A stretch of DNA of 61,397 bases from Pseudonocardia ammonioxydans (GTDB taxonomy: Bacteria; Actinomycetota; Actinomycetes; Mycobacteriales; Pseudonocardiaceae). The stretch lies in the NCBI RefSeq assembly GCF_900115005.1, contig NZ_FOUY01000036.1:1-61397 (forward strand), in the 5' to 3' direction. The translations under genes were made by a program, and so were the position numbers. This document shows positions 49,914 to 59,762 of this stretch, in pieces. The notes beneath the pieces are model-generated. The model was not told the origin of the DNA. It was given only the letters and a program-made list of their open reading frames with translations, and ran no database searches. How positions within the stretch are numbered: position 1 is the first letter of the stretch; every line of letters starts with the position of its first letter.

Positions 49914-50225
49914 ATGTCCGTCACCGTCGCGGTCGTCTACACCTACGGCGACAACGCCGATCTGCTCAACGAGACCCGGCCCGCGCACCGCGAGTACCTG
50001 CGGGGTCTGGCCGACTCCGGCCACCTGCTCGTCGCCGGTGCCTGGGTGCCCGGCGAGCCCGCCGGCGGCCTGCTGATCTTCCGGGCCGCCGACAAGGACG
50101 CCGTCCACGGCCTGGTGGCCGACGACCCGTACGTGCTGGCCGGGGTGGTCACGAAGTCGCAGGTGCACGAGTGGGCGCCGCCGCTGGGGCCGCTGGCCGG
50201 GGCGTTCACCGAGCAGGCCGACTAG
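49914..50225 (+). CDS. YciI-like protein
   Basis: 103 aa, YCII ferredoxin-like dimer fold: TRPAHREYLRGLADSGHLLV and ADDPYVLAGVVTKSQVHEW with the conserved His and Asp. Role unknown in the family. ATG with GAGGAAGGA, 57 bp after fdh. Convergent with the next gene. Confidence 0.85.
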   Translation: MSVTVAVVYTYGDNADLLNETRPAHREYLRGLADSGHLLVAGAWVPGEPAGGLLIFRAADKDAVHGLVADDPYVLAGVVTKSQVHEWAPPLGPLAGAFTEQAD

Positions 50226-50234
50226 CTCCGGCGC

Positions 50235-50756
50235 TCAGGACCGGTGGGCCGGCTCGCCGGTGGACTGTGCTGCGGCCGGCTGCGCTGCGGTGGACTGTGC
50301 TGGGGCCGGCTGCGCGTCGGTCGGCAGGAGCTCGACGCAGTCGGCCGTGCAGCCGTGCTCCGGCGCCGGGCCGAGAAGGGCGCGGTGCAGGACGGCCCGG
50401 CGCGGCCGGGCCCGCACCCGCTCGCCGTCGAGCTCGGCGTCGGCATCGACGATGAGGCTGTGCCCGTCCGGGTCGGTGGGCGGCCACAGCAGGGTGACCG
50501 GTGTCCCGGCCCCGGTGCTCCCGGCCTCGGTGCTCCCGGCCTCGATGTGGGAGCGACTGCGGCGGCCGGCGTCGGCGATCTCCAGCGTGTCGCCGGCCGC
50601 GGTCACCGTCACCGCGACCGCGTGCGGATACGGCGACGGCCCGTGGGTGAGCAGGTAGGCCATCCGGTACGAGCGCATCGCGGTGGCGAGCGCACCGAGA
50701 TCGAGCGGCCCGATGGCGGCATCGGAAGCAGCGTTCCTGGAATCACCGCCGGTCAT
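50235..50756 (-). CDS. Pyridoxamine 5'-phosphate oxidase-like (split-barrel) protein
   Basis: 173 aa. RSYRMAYLLTHGPSPYPHAV and TVTAAGDTLEI to VTLLWPPTD fit a flavin-reductase-like split barrel; the last 30 residues are a repetitive Gln/Pro/Ala/Ser tail (AQSTAAQPAAAQST). It overlaps the NrfD-like gene by 4 bases (ATGA), so it is the fourth gene of the selenoprotein formate dehydrogenase operon, perhaps an accessory factor. Confidence 0.65.
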   Translation of the reverse strand: MTGGDSRNAASDAAIGPLDLGALATAMRSYRMAYLLTHGPSPYPHAVAVTVTAAGDTLEIADAGRRSRSHIEAGSTEAGSTGAGTPVTLLWPPTDPDGHSLIVDADAELDGERVRARPRRAVLHRALLGPAPEHGCTADCVELLPTDAQPAPAQSTAAQPAAAQSTGEPAHRS

Positions 50757-51775
50757 CGGTCCACGGTAGCGCCCGGCGCGCTCCCGTCACCGGCCTCGCG
50801 GGCGGCGAGCCGCTCCCGCTGCGGGACGACGGTGTAGGCCGGGTCCCAGGCGGTGGCCATCCCGGCGTCGAACACCCCCCAGCGGGTCGCGGCCGATCCC
50901 GCGTTGAGCAGCAGCCCCGCGGCGGCGTCGAGCAGGCGCCGCCGGCGCGGCGAGCGGCGGCCGACCCGGTCGACGACCGGCCCGGCCAGCGCCGCCGCCA
51001 CCCCGGCCACGGTCGCCGCCCGCGCGGCCCGCAGCACCCGCCCGGCCCGCCCGGTGCGGTAGGCGTGCGCACTCATCCCGATCGCCGTCTCCAGCCGGTG
51101 GGTCGCGGCCAGCTCCAGCGCCGCCCCCGCGACCGCGACCCGGCGGGGCGGGCCGTCACCGTGCCCGGCGACCAGCGCCGACCCGCCGCCCGCGGCGAGC
51201 GCCGAGCCCGCGAACACGAACGGCAGCTCCCGGTACGCCTCGTGCCAGCCGGGCACCGCGGTGTCGGCCAGCAGGACCGCGGTGTAGGTGGTCATCGCCG
51301 GGCCGAGGACGCCACCGGCGAGCCCGGCGACCCGCCCGGCCCCGGGCAGCAGCCCGGTCACCTCGGAGGCCGCGGCCGCGCCGGTGGCGGTGCCGAACGG
51401 GGCGAGGATCCACGAGCCGACCGACAGCGGCGAGGTCGGCTTGATCACCCGCATCATGTTGAGGAAGCGTTCCGGGCGCCCCAGGTCGTGGATCAGGAAC
51501 GCCACCGACGTGACCGCGCCGCCGGCGGCGACGAGCCGCCCGCTGCGGCGCAGCCCGGCCCGCCCGGTGAGGTCGGCCAGTGCCGCCAGCGACGCCGCGA
51601 CCCCGGCCGTCCCGCCGAGGTAGAGGTAGGCGGGGACGTCGGGCACCTTCCACACCGGCGGTTTGATGATCGGGCGGTCGTGATAGCTGCGGAAGTCGGC
51701 GTCGGGCACCATCAGCTGCTCGCCGCGACCGCCCCGGCTGCGGCGGCGGCGCTCGGCAGGTACCTGCGCGGTCAT
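50753..51775 (-). CDS. Formate dehydrogenase membrane anchor (NrfD/PsrC family)
   Basis: 340 aa. After a short cytosolic N-terminus containing DFRSYHDRPIIKPPVWK it has eight to nine membrane segments; FLIHDLGRPERFLNMMRVIK is the NrfD quinone-site motif. It would pass electrons from the iron-sulfur subunit to menaquinone. Overlaps both neighbours with ATGA junctions. Confidence 0.87.
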   Translation of the reverse strand: MTAQVPAERRRRSRGGRGEQLMVPDADFRSYHDRPIIKPPVWKVPDVPAYLYLGGTAGVAASLAALADLTGRAGLRRSGRLVAAGGAVTSVAFLIHDLGRPERFLNMMRVIKPTSPLSVGSWILAPFGTATGAAAASEVTGLLPGAGRVAGLAGGVLGPAMTTYTAVLLADTAVPGWHEAYRELPFVFAGSALAAGGGSALVAGHGDGPPRRVAVAGAALELAATHRLETAIGMSAHAYRTGRAGRVLRAARAATVAGVAAALAGPVVDRVGRRSPRRRRLLDAAAGLLLNAGSAATRWGVFDAGMATAWDPAYTVVPQRERLAAREAGDGSAPGATVDR

Positions 51776-52716
51776 CGCCGGCCTCCCAGGAACGCCGCAC
51801 CCACGGTCGCGGCCACGGTCAGCGCGGCCGCCGCCGCGTGGCGCCACATCGACGGCAGGTCCCGGGTCGTCACCACCGGGTCCGGCGGCAGCCCGTACAC
51901 CTCGGGTTCGTCGAGCAGCAGGAAGAACGCACCGTCGCCGCCGACACCGTCGTCCTGGTCGTGGCCGTAGAGCCGGGCCTCGGTCACCCCCTGCTCCTGC
52001 AGCGATGCGAGGCGCTCGTCGGCGCGGGCCCGCAGCTCGTCGAGCGGTCCGAACTGGATCGACTCGGTCGGGCAGGCGGTCGCGCACGCGGGCTGCAGCC
52101 CCGCGCCCAGGCGGTCCTGGCACATCGTGCACTTGAACGCGCGGCCGTCGCCCTTGCGCTGGTCGATCACGCCGTACGGGCAGGCGGGGATGCAGTAGCC
52201 GCAGCCGTTGCAGATGTCCTCCTGCACCAGCACGGTGCCGTGCTCGGTGCGGATCAGCGACCCGGTCGGGCAGACGTCGAGGCAGGCGGCGTGGGTGCAG
52301 TGCTTGCACACGTCCGACGACATCAGCCAGCGCACCTCGGTGGCGTCGCCCCGGTCCTCGCCGGAGGTCACCGCCCCCGGCAGGTCCATCGACGGCATGT
52401 CCAGGTCGGTCTGCGCCGAGCGGGTGGCCGGCACGCGCTGCTCGACGAACGCCACGTGGCGGTAGGTGGAGGCACCGAGCCCGCCGGTGTTGTCGTAGCC
52501 CATCCCGGCCATACCCAGGACGTCACCGCCGGCGCCCTGCTCGGCGACGCCGTCGGCGGGCAGCGCGTTCCACTCCTTGCAGGCCACCTCGCAGGCCTTG
52601 CACCCGATGCACACGCTGGTGTCGGTGAAGAACCCGACCCGTTCCGGATGGTCGGCGCCGTAACCGGCGTCGGCGCTCGGGTCCGCCAGCGGCCCGTACC
52701 ACGAGTTCGCTCCCAT
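51772..52716 (-). CDS. Formate dehydrogenase iron-sulfur subunit
   Basis: 314 aa ferredoxin-like subunit with four cysteine groups: CIGCKACEVACKEW, CKHCTHAACLDVCPTG, CNGCGYCIPACPYG and CTMCQDRLGAGLQPACATAC, enough for four [4Fe-4S] clusters. A C-terminal hydrophobic helix (about 288-308) may dock on the membrane subunit, as in FdnH/FdoH. Starts immediately after the catalytic-subunit stop. Confidence 0.94.
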   Translation of the reverse strand: MGANSWYGPLADPSADAGYGADHPERVGFFTDTSVCIGCKACEVACKEWNALPADGVAEQGAGGDVLGMAGMGYDNTGGLGASTYRHVAFVEQRVPATRSAQTDLDMPSMDLPGAVTSGEDRGDATEVRWLMSSDVCKHCTHAACLDVCPTGSLIRTEHGTVLVQEDICNGCGYCIPACPYGVIDQRKGDGRAFKCTMCQDRLGAGLQPACATACPTESIQFGPLDELRARADERLASLQEQGVTEARLYGHDQDDGVGGDGAFFLLLDEPEVYGLPPDPVVTTRDLPSMWRHAAAAALTVAATVGAAFLGGRR

Positions 52717-55700
52717 TCACTCCTCCAGGCCGGCGGCGCGCCGGCGATCGGCGAGGAACGCGACCAGGTCCGGCCCGCGCGGACGCCGCCCGGGGCGGAT
52801 GTCGCAGGTCGCGGCCTTGGTCTCCATGATGTGCACGTTCGGGTCGAGCGCCACCGAGAGCAGCTCGTTGGCCGCGTCCCCGGTGGCCAGCCCGTTCGGC
52901 CCCCAGTGCCAGGGCACCCCGATCTGGTGGATGACGCGGGTGCCCCCGCTGCCGTCGGCCACCCGCAGCGGCTTCGCCCGCTCGGTGACCACGACCCGTC
53001 CCTCGACCGCGGACCGGGTGGTGACGACGTGCGCCCAGTCGTTGTTCACCAGGCCCCGCTCGGCGGCGAGCTCGGGCGAGACCTCCAGGAACATCTCCGG
53101 GAACAGCTCGTTCAGGTGCGGGGTCCAGCGGCTCATCCCGCCCGCGGTGTGGTGCTCGGTCACCCGGAACGTGGTGAACACGTACGGGAAGTGGTCGCCG
53201 GGCGGGTTGTAGGGGTTCTCCGGACGGGCGAACTCCTCGCGCGCCGGGTTCGCCCGGTGCTTCGGGTAGAGCACGTTGGGCACCGGCGACTCCTGCGGCT
53301 CGTAGTGCGCCGGCATGGGCCCGTCGAGCAGCCCGGCCGGTGCGTAGAGCCAGGCCCGGCCGTCGCTCTGCATCACGAACGGCTCGTCCCCGGCGATCGA
53401 CTCGGCACCGGCGTCCTCGCGTTCCGGTCGGTGGTCGGGCGAGAGGTTCACCGGGAAGTCGGGGACGTCCGGACCGGTCCATCGCTCGCCGTCCCACCAG
53501 ATCAGCTTCTTGCGCTCGCTCCACGGCCGGCCCTCGGGATCCGCGGAGGCGCGGTTGTAGAGCACCCGGCGGTTCATCGGCCACGCCCAGCCCCACTCCA
53601 GCGCGAGCAGATCCTGCTCGCCGCCGGGCCTGCGCCGCGCCGACTGGTTGACCTCGTCGGCGTAGACCCCGGTGTAGATCCAGCAGCCGCCGGAGGTCGT
53701 CCCGTCGGCCTTCATCTCCAGGTAGGACGACAGCGCGTCACCGTCGGCGTCGGTCCCGTTGATCTCCCGCAGCACCGCCTCCGCGCTCGGTTCGGCGATC
53801 CCGGTCGGACCGATCTCGACCGGATAGTCCCAGGTCAGGTCCTGCAACGGCCGGTCGCTCGGATCGGTGGAGTCCGCGAGCCGGGCCTTCAGCCGCTTGC
53901 CCAGCTCGTAGTAGAACCAGAGGTCGCTGCGGCAGTCCCCCGGCGGCTCGACGGCCTTGTGGTGCCACTGCAGCAGCCGCTGGGTGTTGGTGAACGTGCC
54001 GTCCTTCTCCGTGTGGTTGGCCGCCGGCAGGAAGAACACCTCGGTACCGATGTCCTCGGTGCGCAGCTCACCGGTCTCGATCTCCGGCCCGTCCTTCCAG
54101 AACGTCGCCGTCTCGATCATGTTGAGGTCGCGGACGACCAGCCACTCCAGGTTGGCCAGCCCCAGCCGCTGCTGCTTGGAGTTCGCGGTCCCGACGGCCG
54201 GGTTCTCCCCGATCACGAAGTAGCCGGGGACCTCGCCGCGGGCCTGGGCCATCACCGTCGGGAACGACGAGTGGTTGCCGGTCAGCCTCGGCAGGTGGTC
54301 GAAGCAGAAGTCGTTGTCCGCGGTGGCCGCGTCCCCGAACCAGGCCTTGAGCAGGCTCACCAGGTAGGTGTCCATGTGTCCCCAGAAGCCCTTGTTGCCC
54401 GCGTTGAACTCGATGAACGTGTCGAGGTCCTGGTCCTGGTGGGCGTGCGGCATCGGGATGTAGCCGGGCAGCAGGTCGAACAGCGTCGGGATGTCGGTGG
54501 AGCCCTGGATCGACGCGTGCCCGCGCAACGCGAGGATGCCGCCGCCGGGCCGGCCGATGTTGCCCAGCAGGCTCTGCAGGATCGACGCCGCCCGGATGTA
54601 CTGCACACCGACGGTGTGGTGGGTCCAGCCGACGGCGTAGCAGAACGCCGCGGTCCGCTCCCGGCCCGAGTTCGACGTCAGGGCCTCGGCCAGCCGGTGG
54701 AACGTGTCCTGGTCGATCCCGCAGACCTGCTCGACCGTCTCCGGGGTGTAGCGCGCGTAGTGGCGGCGCAACACCTGGAACACGCAGCGCGGGTGCTGCA
54801 GCGTGTCGTCGCGGCTCGGGGTACCGGAGAACGGGGCGCCGCCGGAGCCGGCGATCTCGGCGTGCTCGTGCTCCTGGACCATGGTGCGCTCGTCGCGGAA
54901 CCCGGCCGACGCCTCGACCTCGGCGCCCTCGTACTGCCAGCTGAGCACGTCGTAGCTGCCGGTCTCCGGGTCGTAGCCGGAGAACACGCCGTCGAGGTCC
55001 TCGGTGTCGCGGAAGTCCTCACCGACGAGCATCGGGGCGTTGGTGTAGGACCGCATGTAGTCCTCGAAGTACGTCCCCGTCTCGATGACGTGCCGGATCA
55101 GCCCGCCGAGCAGCGCGATGTCGGTACCCGCACGGATCGGTACGTGCAGGTCCGCCACCGCCGAGGTGCGGGTGAACCGCGGGTCGACGTGGATCACCGT
55201 CGCGCCACGCCGCTTCGCCTCCATCACCCACTGGAAGCCCACCGGATGGGCCTCGGCCATGTTCGAGCCCTGGATGACGATGCAGTCGGAGTTCACCAGG
55301 TCCTGCTGGTAGTTCGTCGCGCCGCCGCGACCGAAGGAGGCTCCCAGACCGGGAACCGTGGAGGAGTGTCAAATGCGGGCCTGGTTCTCCACCTGTACCG
55401 CGCCCATCGCGGTGTAGAGCTTCTTCATGAGGTAGTTCTCCTCGTTGTCGAGGGTCGCTCCTCCGAGGCTCGCGATGCCGAGAGTGCGGTGCAGGTGCCG
55501 GCCCTGGTCGTCGACGTCCTCCCAGGTGCGCCGGCGCGTCTCCAGTACCCGGTCGGTGATCATGTCCAGGGCGGTGTCGAGGTCGAGGTCCTCCCACTCG
55601 GTGCCGTGCGGGCGCCGGTAGCGCACCGTGGTCGGGCGCAGCGGGGAGGTGACGAGCGACAGCGTGGACGAGCCCTTGGGGCAGAGTCGTCCGCGGCTGA

Positions 55701-55932
55701 TGGGCGAGTCCGGATCGCCCTCGACGTGGGTGACCCGGCCGTTCTCGGTGTAGATGTTCTGCCCGCAGCCGACCGCGCAGAACGGGCAGATCGACTTCGT
55801 GACGCCGTCCGCGGTGCTGGTGCGTGCGGTCTTCCGGTCGGTGCCCGCGGACCGTGCCGCCGCCCCCCTCCCGAGCGGGTCGCGCCCGCTCAGCTGGCGG
55901 CGGACCGGCCACGACTGCACCCACTCACGCAT
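52717..55932 (-). CDS. fdhA: Formate dehydrogenase catalytic subunit, selenoprotein (Sec188 at in-frame TGA)
   Basis: 1071 aa molybdopterin oxidoreductase read through TGA at 55371-55369. [4Fe-4S] motif CPFCAVGCG (49-57) plus C84; NQARI-Sec-HSSTVPGLGASFGRGG places selenocysteine exactly where the Mo/W-ligating Sec or Cys sits in FdnG/FdoG/FdhF. The C-terminal MopB domain ends in KAATCDIRPGRRP. No Tat signal, so it faces the cytoplasm, attached through the iron-sulfur and NrfD-like subunits. ATG chosen; a GTG two codons earlier has better spacing to GGGAAGG. selA, selB, selC and selD are not in the window. Confidence 0.94.
55339..55357 (-). promoter_or_regulatory. Bacterial SECIS hairpin
   Basis: Seven-pair stem GGTTCCC/GGGAGCC with loop GGTCT, beginning exactly 11 nt after the UGA. 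The E. coli fdhF SECIS has the same 11-nt spacing and an AGGUCU loop, the part bound by SelB. Confidence 0.85.
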
Positions 55933-56096
55933 GCCCACGCTGTCCGCCTTCCCTGTTGGACGGAGTCCAAACACGATCGAACGCCTCGGATCTCGCCGGC
56001 CCCGGGTCCCGCCGCGTACCGGCCCCGCCGCGTTCCGGGCCGCCGTGTTCCGGGGCGCCGCGTTTCGGCCCCGCGGGACCGAGGTATCGCAGCGGC

Positions 56097-56729
56097 ATGT
56101 CCGACGCCGCCGATGCCACCACCCCTCGGGCGGACCTGGTCGCCCGGCTGCGCACCCAGGGGATCACCGACGGGCGGGTGCTGGACGCGGTCGGCCGGGT
56201 CCCGCGGGAGCGCTTCGTCGCCACCGGCGACGAGTCTCGCGCCCACGACGACACCGCCCTGGCCATCGGTCGCGGCCAGACCATCTCCTCACCGTGGATC
56301 GTGGCCGCCAGCATCGACGCGCTGCAGGTCGGTCCGGACGCACGCGTCCTCGAGGTCGGCACCGGTTCGGGGTACGCGGCCGCGGTCCTCGCGAAGTGCG
56401 TCGGTGAGGTCGTGACCGTGGAGCGCGACGCCGTCCTCGCCGAGGACGCCCGGGACCTGCTGCGCGACCTCTCCCCCGGTGTCCGGGTGCTCACCGGTGA
56501 CGGGGTGACCGCGGGCGCCGGGTTCGGGCCGTTCGACGGGATCGTGGTGACCGCCATGGCCTACCGGGAGATCCCGCCCGAGCTGATCGAGCAGTTGGCG
56601 CCGGGCGGGAGTCTGGTGTGTCCGGTGGGCGACGACCGCTCCGGGAGCCTCGTCCGGTACCGCGACGGCGAGACCGTCGATCTCGCGCCCGTTTCGTTCG
56701 TTCCACTGGTACGGGGCACCGACGGGTGA
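56097..56729 (+). CDS. pcm: Protein-L-isoaspartate O-methyltransferase
   Basis: 210 aa SAM-dependent repair enzyme. LDAVGRVPRERFVATG, GRGQTISSPWIVAASIDAL and the SAM loop RVLEVGTGSGYAAAVLA are diagnostic, with VTAMAYREIPPELIEQLAPG in the C-terminal half. ATG start. Divergent from the fdhA operon across 164 bp. Confidence 0.93.
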   Translation: MSDAADATTPRADLVARLRTQGITDGRVLDAVGRVPRERFVATGDESRAHDDTALAIGRGQTISSPWIVAASIDALQVGPDARVLEVGTGSGYAAAVLAKCVGEVVTVERDAVLAEDARDLLRDLSPGVRVLTGDGVTAGAGFGPFDGIVVTAMAYREIPPELIEQLAPGGSLVCPVGDDRSGSLVRYRDGETVDLAPVSFVPLVRGTDG

Positions 56730-56870
56730 GAGGCCAGGCCTCGGGGCGTCGCCTCCGGCGGGCGGCGGACCGTCGAGGGCGCGGTCGGTCACCCGCACCA
56801 CGGCCCGGTCCTGGCCGGCGCCCAGCGGGAACGCGGCGACCCGGCCGGCCGGGATCCACGGAGTCCGGGG

Positions 56871-59234
56871 TCAGAACGGAGGCGGGTCCTCATCCAGGCC
56901 GTTGCCGGTCCCGGCCTCGGTGTCCGGCACACCGTTCGTCTTCAGCACACCGTTGCGGCGTGTGCCTTCGGAGGGCAGTGCGTCGTCGCGTTCGGGCGGG
57001 CCGCGATCCGGAGAGTGCAGGTTGGGCTGTTCGTCCTCGGCGTAGACCGGCCCGGGTGCGGGCTCGTCGAAGCGCGGGTCGTCCGCGCGCGGTACCGGTG
57101 TGATCGGCGGCGGCAGGATCGGTTCCGGCTCGACCCGGTACCGACGTTTCAACGGGCTGGTCCAGACGAACCGCCCCGGCTCAGGCTGCTCGAGCCGCCA
57201 GTGGCCCTCCGTCTTCAACAAGTGATCATGCCGGCACAGCGGCCCCAACCCGGCCCGCACGGTCGGACCACCGTGGTGGTGGTCGATCGTGTGGTCCTGG
57301 TCGCAGCGCCGCGACGACGTCCGGCAGCCCGGCCCGACACACGTGCGATCACGCACCTCGGTATGGCGACGCAGCGCCGCGTGCGGGAACCGGGCCTCGG
57401 GCCGGTCGTCGAGGGCCGCGCCGGGGTCGTCCTGTGCGGTGTGGTGCCGGTACTGCTCGGCGATGTCGGTGATCACTTTCGCCCACCCGCCGTGCTCGGC
57501 GGCCTCGGCAGCCAAAGTAGCGAGCTGGGTGGCGGGGATGTGGAGTTCGACGATCCCGCCGGGTGGCCCGTTGCGGTTGCGCGGGACCGGGCGGTGTCGG
57601 GTGATGCCTTCGGCGAGCAGGTGGCCGTGGTCGTCGACGACGACCCAGCGCCATTGGGCGCGGTGCTGGCGGGCGACGAGACGTCGCGCGGCGCTGGCGG
57701 GGACCGGTCCCCAGCCGGGGAGTTCGCTGGCGCGTTGGTCGAGGCCGAGCATGGTGCTCAAGGGGACACGGACCTCGGTCCCGACACCGGCGGGCGCCCC
57801 GACACCGGCGGTCTTCCCGGCGCCGGTGCCGTGGCCGCTGCGTGGTGGCCGGACCGTGATCGGTGGTCCGGGGTCGGGTTCCGGGGGTGGCGTGGGTGCG
57901 CCACCCCCGTTCGGGCCGCCGGGCCTGGGACCCGAGGGGCCCGGGCCCGGTCCGGGGCCACCGGATCCGGGGCCGCCCGGCCCCTGGTCGTCGGAGTCAG
58001 GATCCTCCGAGTCCGAGTCCGAGTCCGAGTCCGGGGCCGCGTCCGGGGCCGTGTCCGAGTCGGAGCCGCTCGAGCCCGAGCTCGCGCCGGAGCCATCTGA
58101 GCCGGAAGTGCCCGGGGCGATGCTGTCGGAGTCCGGGGCCTCAGTTCCGGGGCCGGCGGGCGCAGGACCGTCGGGCACGGGTCCTTCCGGGGCAGGTGCA
58201 TCGGGCTCGGGAGCGTCTGCCGCCGGAGTGCCGGTCGTGGAGTCACCGGAGCCGGTGCTGCCGAAGGCGGTGTTGCCGGAGGCGGGGCTGCTGCCGGGGG
58301 CGCGGCCGCTGGAGGCCGGGCCGCCGGGGGCAGCGCTGTCGGCGGCGGGGCGGCCCGCGGCCGGGCTACCGGCGGCGGGCTTGTCGACGTCATTCCCGGC
58401 AGCGGGCCCGTCGGCGTGACCGGCGAAACGCGCCATCAACGCCCGCAGGATCCCGGCCCGATCCAGGCCGTGCAGCGACCCGTCGAGCAGACCGAGGACG
58501 AGGTCGGCGCGGATCTGGTCGAGCGATCCCGGATGCCCATCCCGCCGCGCCGCCTTCGCCAACGCATCCAGACGCTCCCACGCCGCAGCCGCCTCCTCCG
58601 CGGGCAACCCCTCGGCGCAGATGACCGCGGTGCCGTTCTCGCTCAGATACGCCACCACCAGCCGGTCGCGGATCGCCTTGCGGTAACGCCGCTCGTAGTA
58701 GGCCGGATCGAGTTCGAGGATCAGCCGCTTGATCCGCTCCCCGATCTGCCCGGTCGTCAACTTCGGTGCCTGCGGCAGCACCGCCTCGCAGATCGCGGTG
58801 CGCTGCGCCTCAGGCAGGTCGGCGAGGTGCTGGGCGAACACCCGCGCCTTGGTCCGGTCGATCCGGCCCTGGCACAGGGAGGCCTGCACCTGCGGAAGAT
58901 CGGACACCAGGGTGACTGCGAGGCTCATCTCGTACTCGGCGGCGCGGCGGTTCCAGGCGAGTGCGAACCGGATCTCGTCCGAGCCGTACTGGTCGGGGAG
59001 CGCCCCGCGGCGGATCTCCATCTTTCCGGCGAAGGGGCGGCGGTGCACGACCTCGGAGATGGCGGCGAACATGTGCGCCTGGTGGTGGGACAGCTGCCGG
59101 GAGTGGGCGAGCATCACCTCGTCGATGTCGTCGTTGCACACCCGCGCGAGGTCGATCCCGGCCAGGACAGTGCCCAGGCCGGGGCCCGGCGGCATCGCCG
59201 CCAGCCCCTCCGGGATCGCCTGCCCCAACTCCAT
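56871..59234 (-). CDS. DUF222 / HNH endonuclease-domain protein (13E12 family) with long linker
   Basis: 787 aa. DUF222 about 15-275 (HSRQLSHHQAHMFAAISEVV, LCQGRIDRTKARVFAQHL), then a disordered insert of about 200 residues (275-480) rich in Ala/Pro/Gly/Ser/Asp, including a DSDSDSDSE run. The HNH domain near 640-700 has CVGPGCRTSSRRCDQDHTID and LGPLCRHDHLLKTEGHW. In mycobacteria such genes are SOS-induced, and a LexA box lies at the start codon here. Role unknown; possibly mobile or recombination-related. Confidence 0.88.
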   Translation of the reverse strand: MELGQAIPEGLAAMPPGPGLGTVLAGIDLARVCNDDIDEVMLAHSRQLSHHQAHMFAAISEVVHRRPFAGKMEIRRGALPDQYGSDEIRFALAWNRRAAEYEMSLAVTLVSDLPQVQASLCQGRIDRTKARVFAQHLADLPEAQRTAICEAVLPQAPKLTTGQIGERIKRLILELDPAYYERRYRKAIRDRLVVAYLSENGTAVICAEGLPAEEAAAAWERLDALAKAARRDGHPGSLDQIRADLVLGLLDGSLHGLDRAGILRALMARFAGHADGPAAGNDVDKPAAGSPAAGRPAADSAAPGGPASSGRAPGSSPASGNTAFGSTGSGDSTTGTPAADAPEPDAPAPEGPVPDGPAPAGPGTEAPDSDSIAPGTSGSDGSGASSGSSGSDSDTAPDAAPDSDSDSDSEDPDSDDQGPGGPGSGGPGPGPGPSGPRPGGPNGGGAPTPPPEPDPGPPITVRPPRSGHGTGAGKTAGVGAPAGVGTEVRVPLSTMLGLDQRASELPGWGPVPASAARRLVARQHRAQWRWVVVDDHGHLLAEGITRHRPVPRNRNGPPGGIVELHIPATQLATLAAEAAEHGGWAKVITDIAEQYRHHTAQDDPGAALDDRPEARFPHAALRRHTEVRDRTCVGPGCRTSSRRCDQDHTIDHHHGGPTVRAGLGPLCRHDHLLKTEGHWRLEQPEPGRFVWTSPLKRRYRVEPEPILPPPITPVPRADDPRFDEPAPGPVYAEDEQPNLHSPDRGPPERDDALPSEGTRRNGVLKTNGVPDTEAGTGNGLDEDPPPF

Positions 59235-59762
59235 GGTTCGAACATACGCTCGACCCCCGACAGTTTCGGGGCCCTGACCGGTCAGGGGAAACCGAGGGAC
59301 ACTTCAGTGCACCTGTCGGGCGCGAAATCACCCGTTCGGCCGTAACCCTGAGCAGGTACAGCAGCGCCGCGCGCACGACGACCGCACCACGGTGCGACGA
59401 CGCGCCGGCCGTGCGGAAGGCGCTCGACCGGATCGCGGCCGTGCCGGCAACGCACGCACCGGACAGCTGGACGATCCGGTCGGAAGGCGGCCCGGGCGAC
59501 CGTCCCGGTGCGGCTTCTCCCGGGACGGCCCTCCCGTGGGACGAACCCTCGCGGGATCCGCTCGCGGAGCCGGGGCCCCTCGGGGAGCCGGGGGCCGCTC
59601 GGGGAGCGACGCCACCTCCCACTCGGCCGTGCGCTCACACCGTGCCCCGAACAGCCGACCCGGGCGGCGGGATCCCGGCGTTCGACATCGCCCTGTTCGC
59701 GAGCGCGAGGGCTCCCACCGTGGAGAACGAGGAGGCCGGCTCGGGCCGCAGGAGCCGCGCCC
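59235..59762. other. 528-bp stretch without a convincing gene
   Basis: Contains the LexA box, a perfect 16-bp palindrome CCCTGACCGGTCAGGG (59272-59287) and GC-rich sequence with CGGGAC-type short repeats. Several open frames exist but lack ribosome sites and recognisable domains. Confidence 0.6.
59238..59253. promoter_or_regulatory. LexA (SOS) box
   Basis: TCGAACATACGCTCGA fits the mycobacterial TCGAAC-N4-GTTCGA consensus with one mismatch; 3 bp upstream of the HNH start codon. Confidence 0.75.

Noticed and set aside
55369..55371. Nonsense mutation or two separate genes for the formate dehydrogenase catalytic subunit
   Set aside because: The TGA is exactly at the Sec position of the family and is followed by a correctly spaced SECIS hairpin; the downstream frame continues the same protein.
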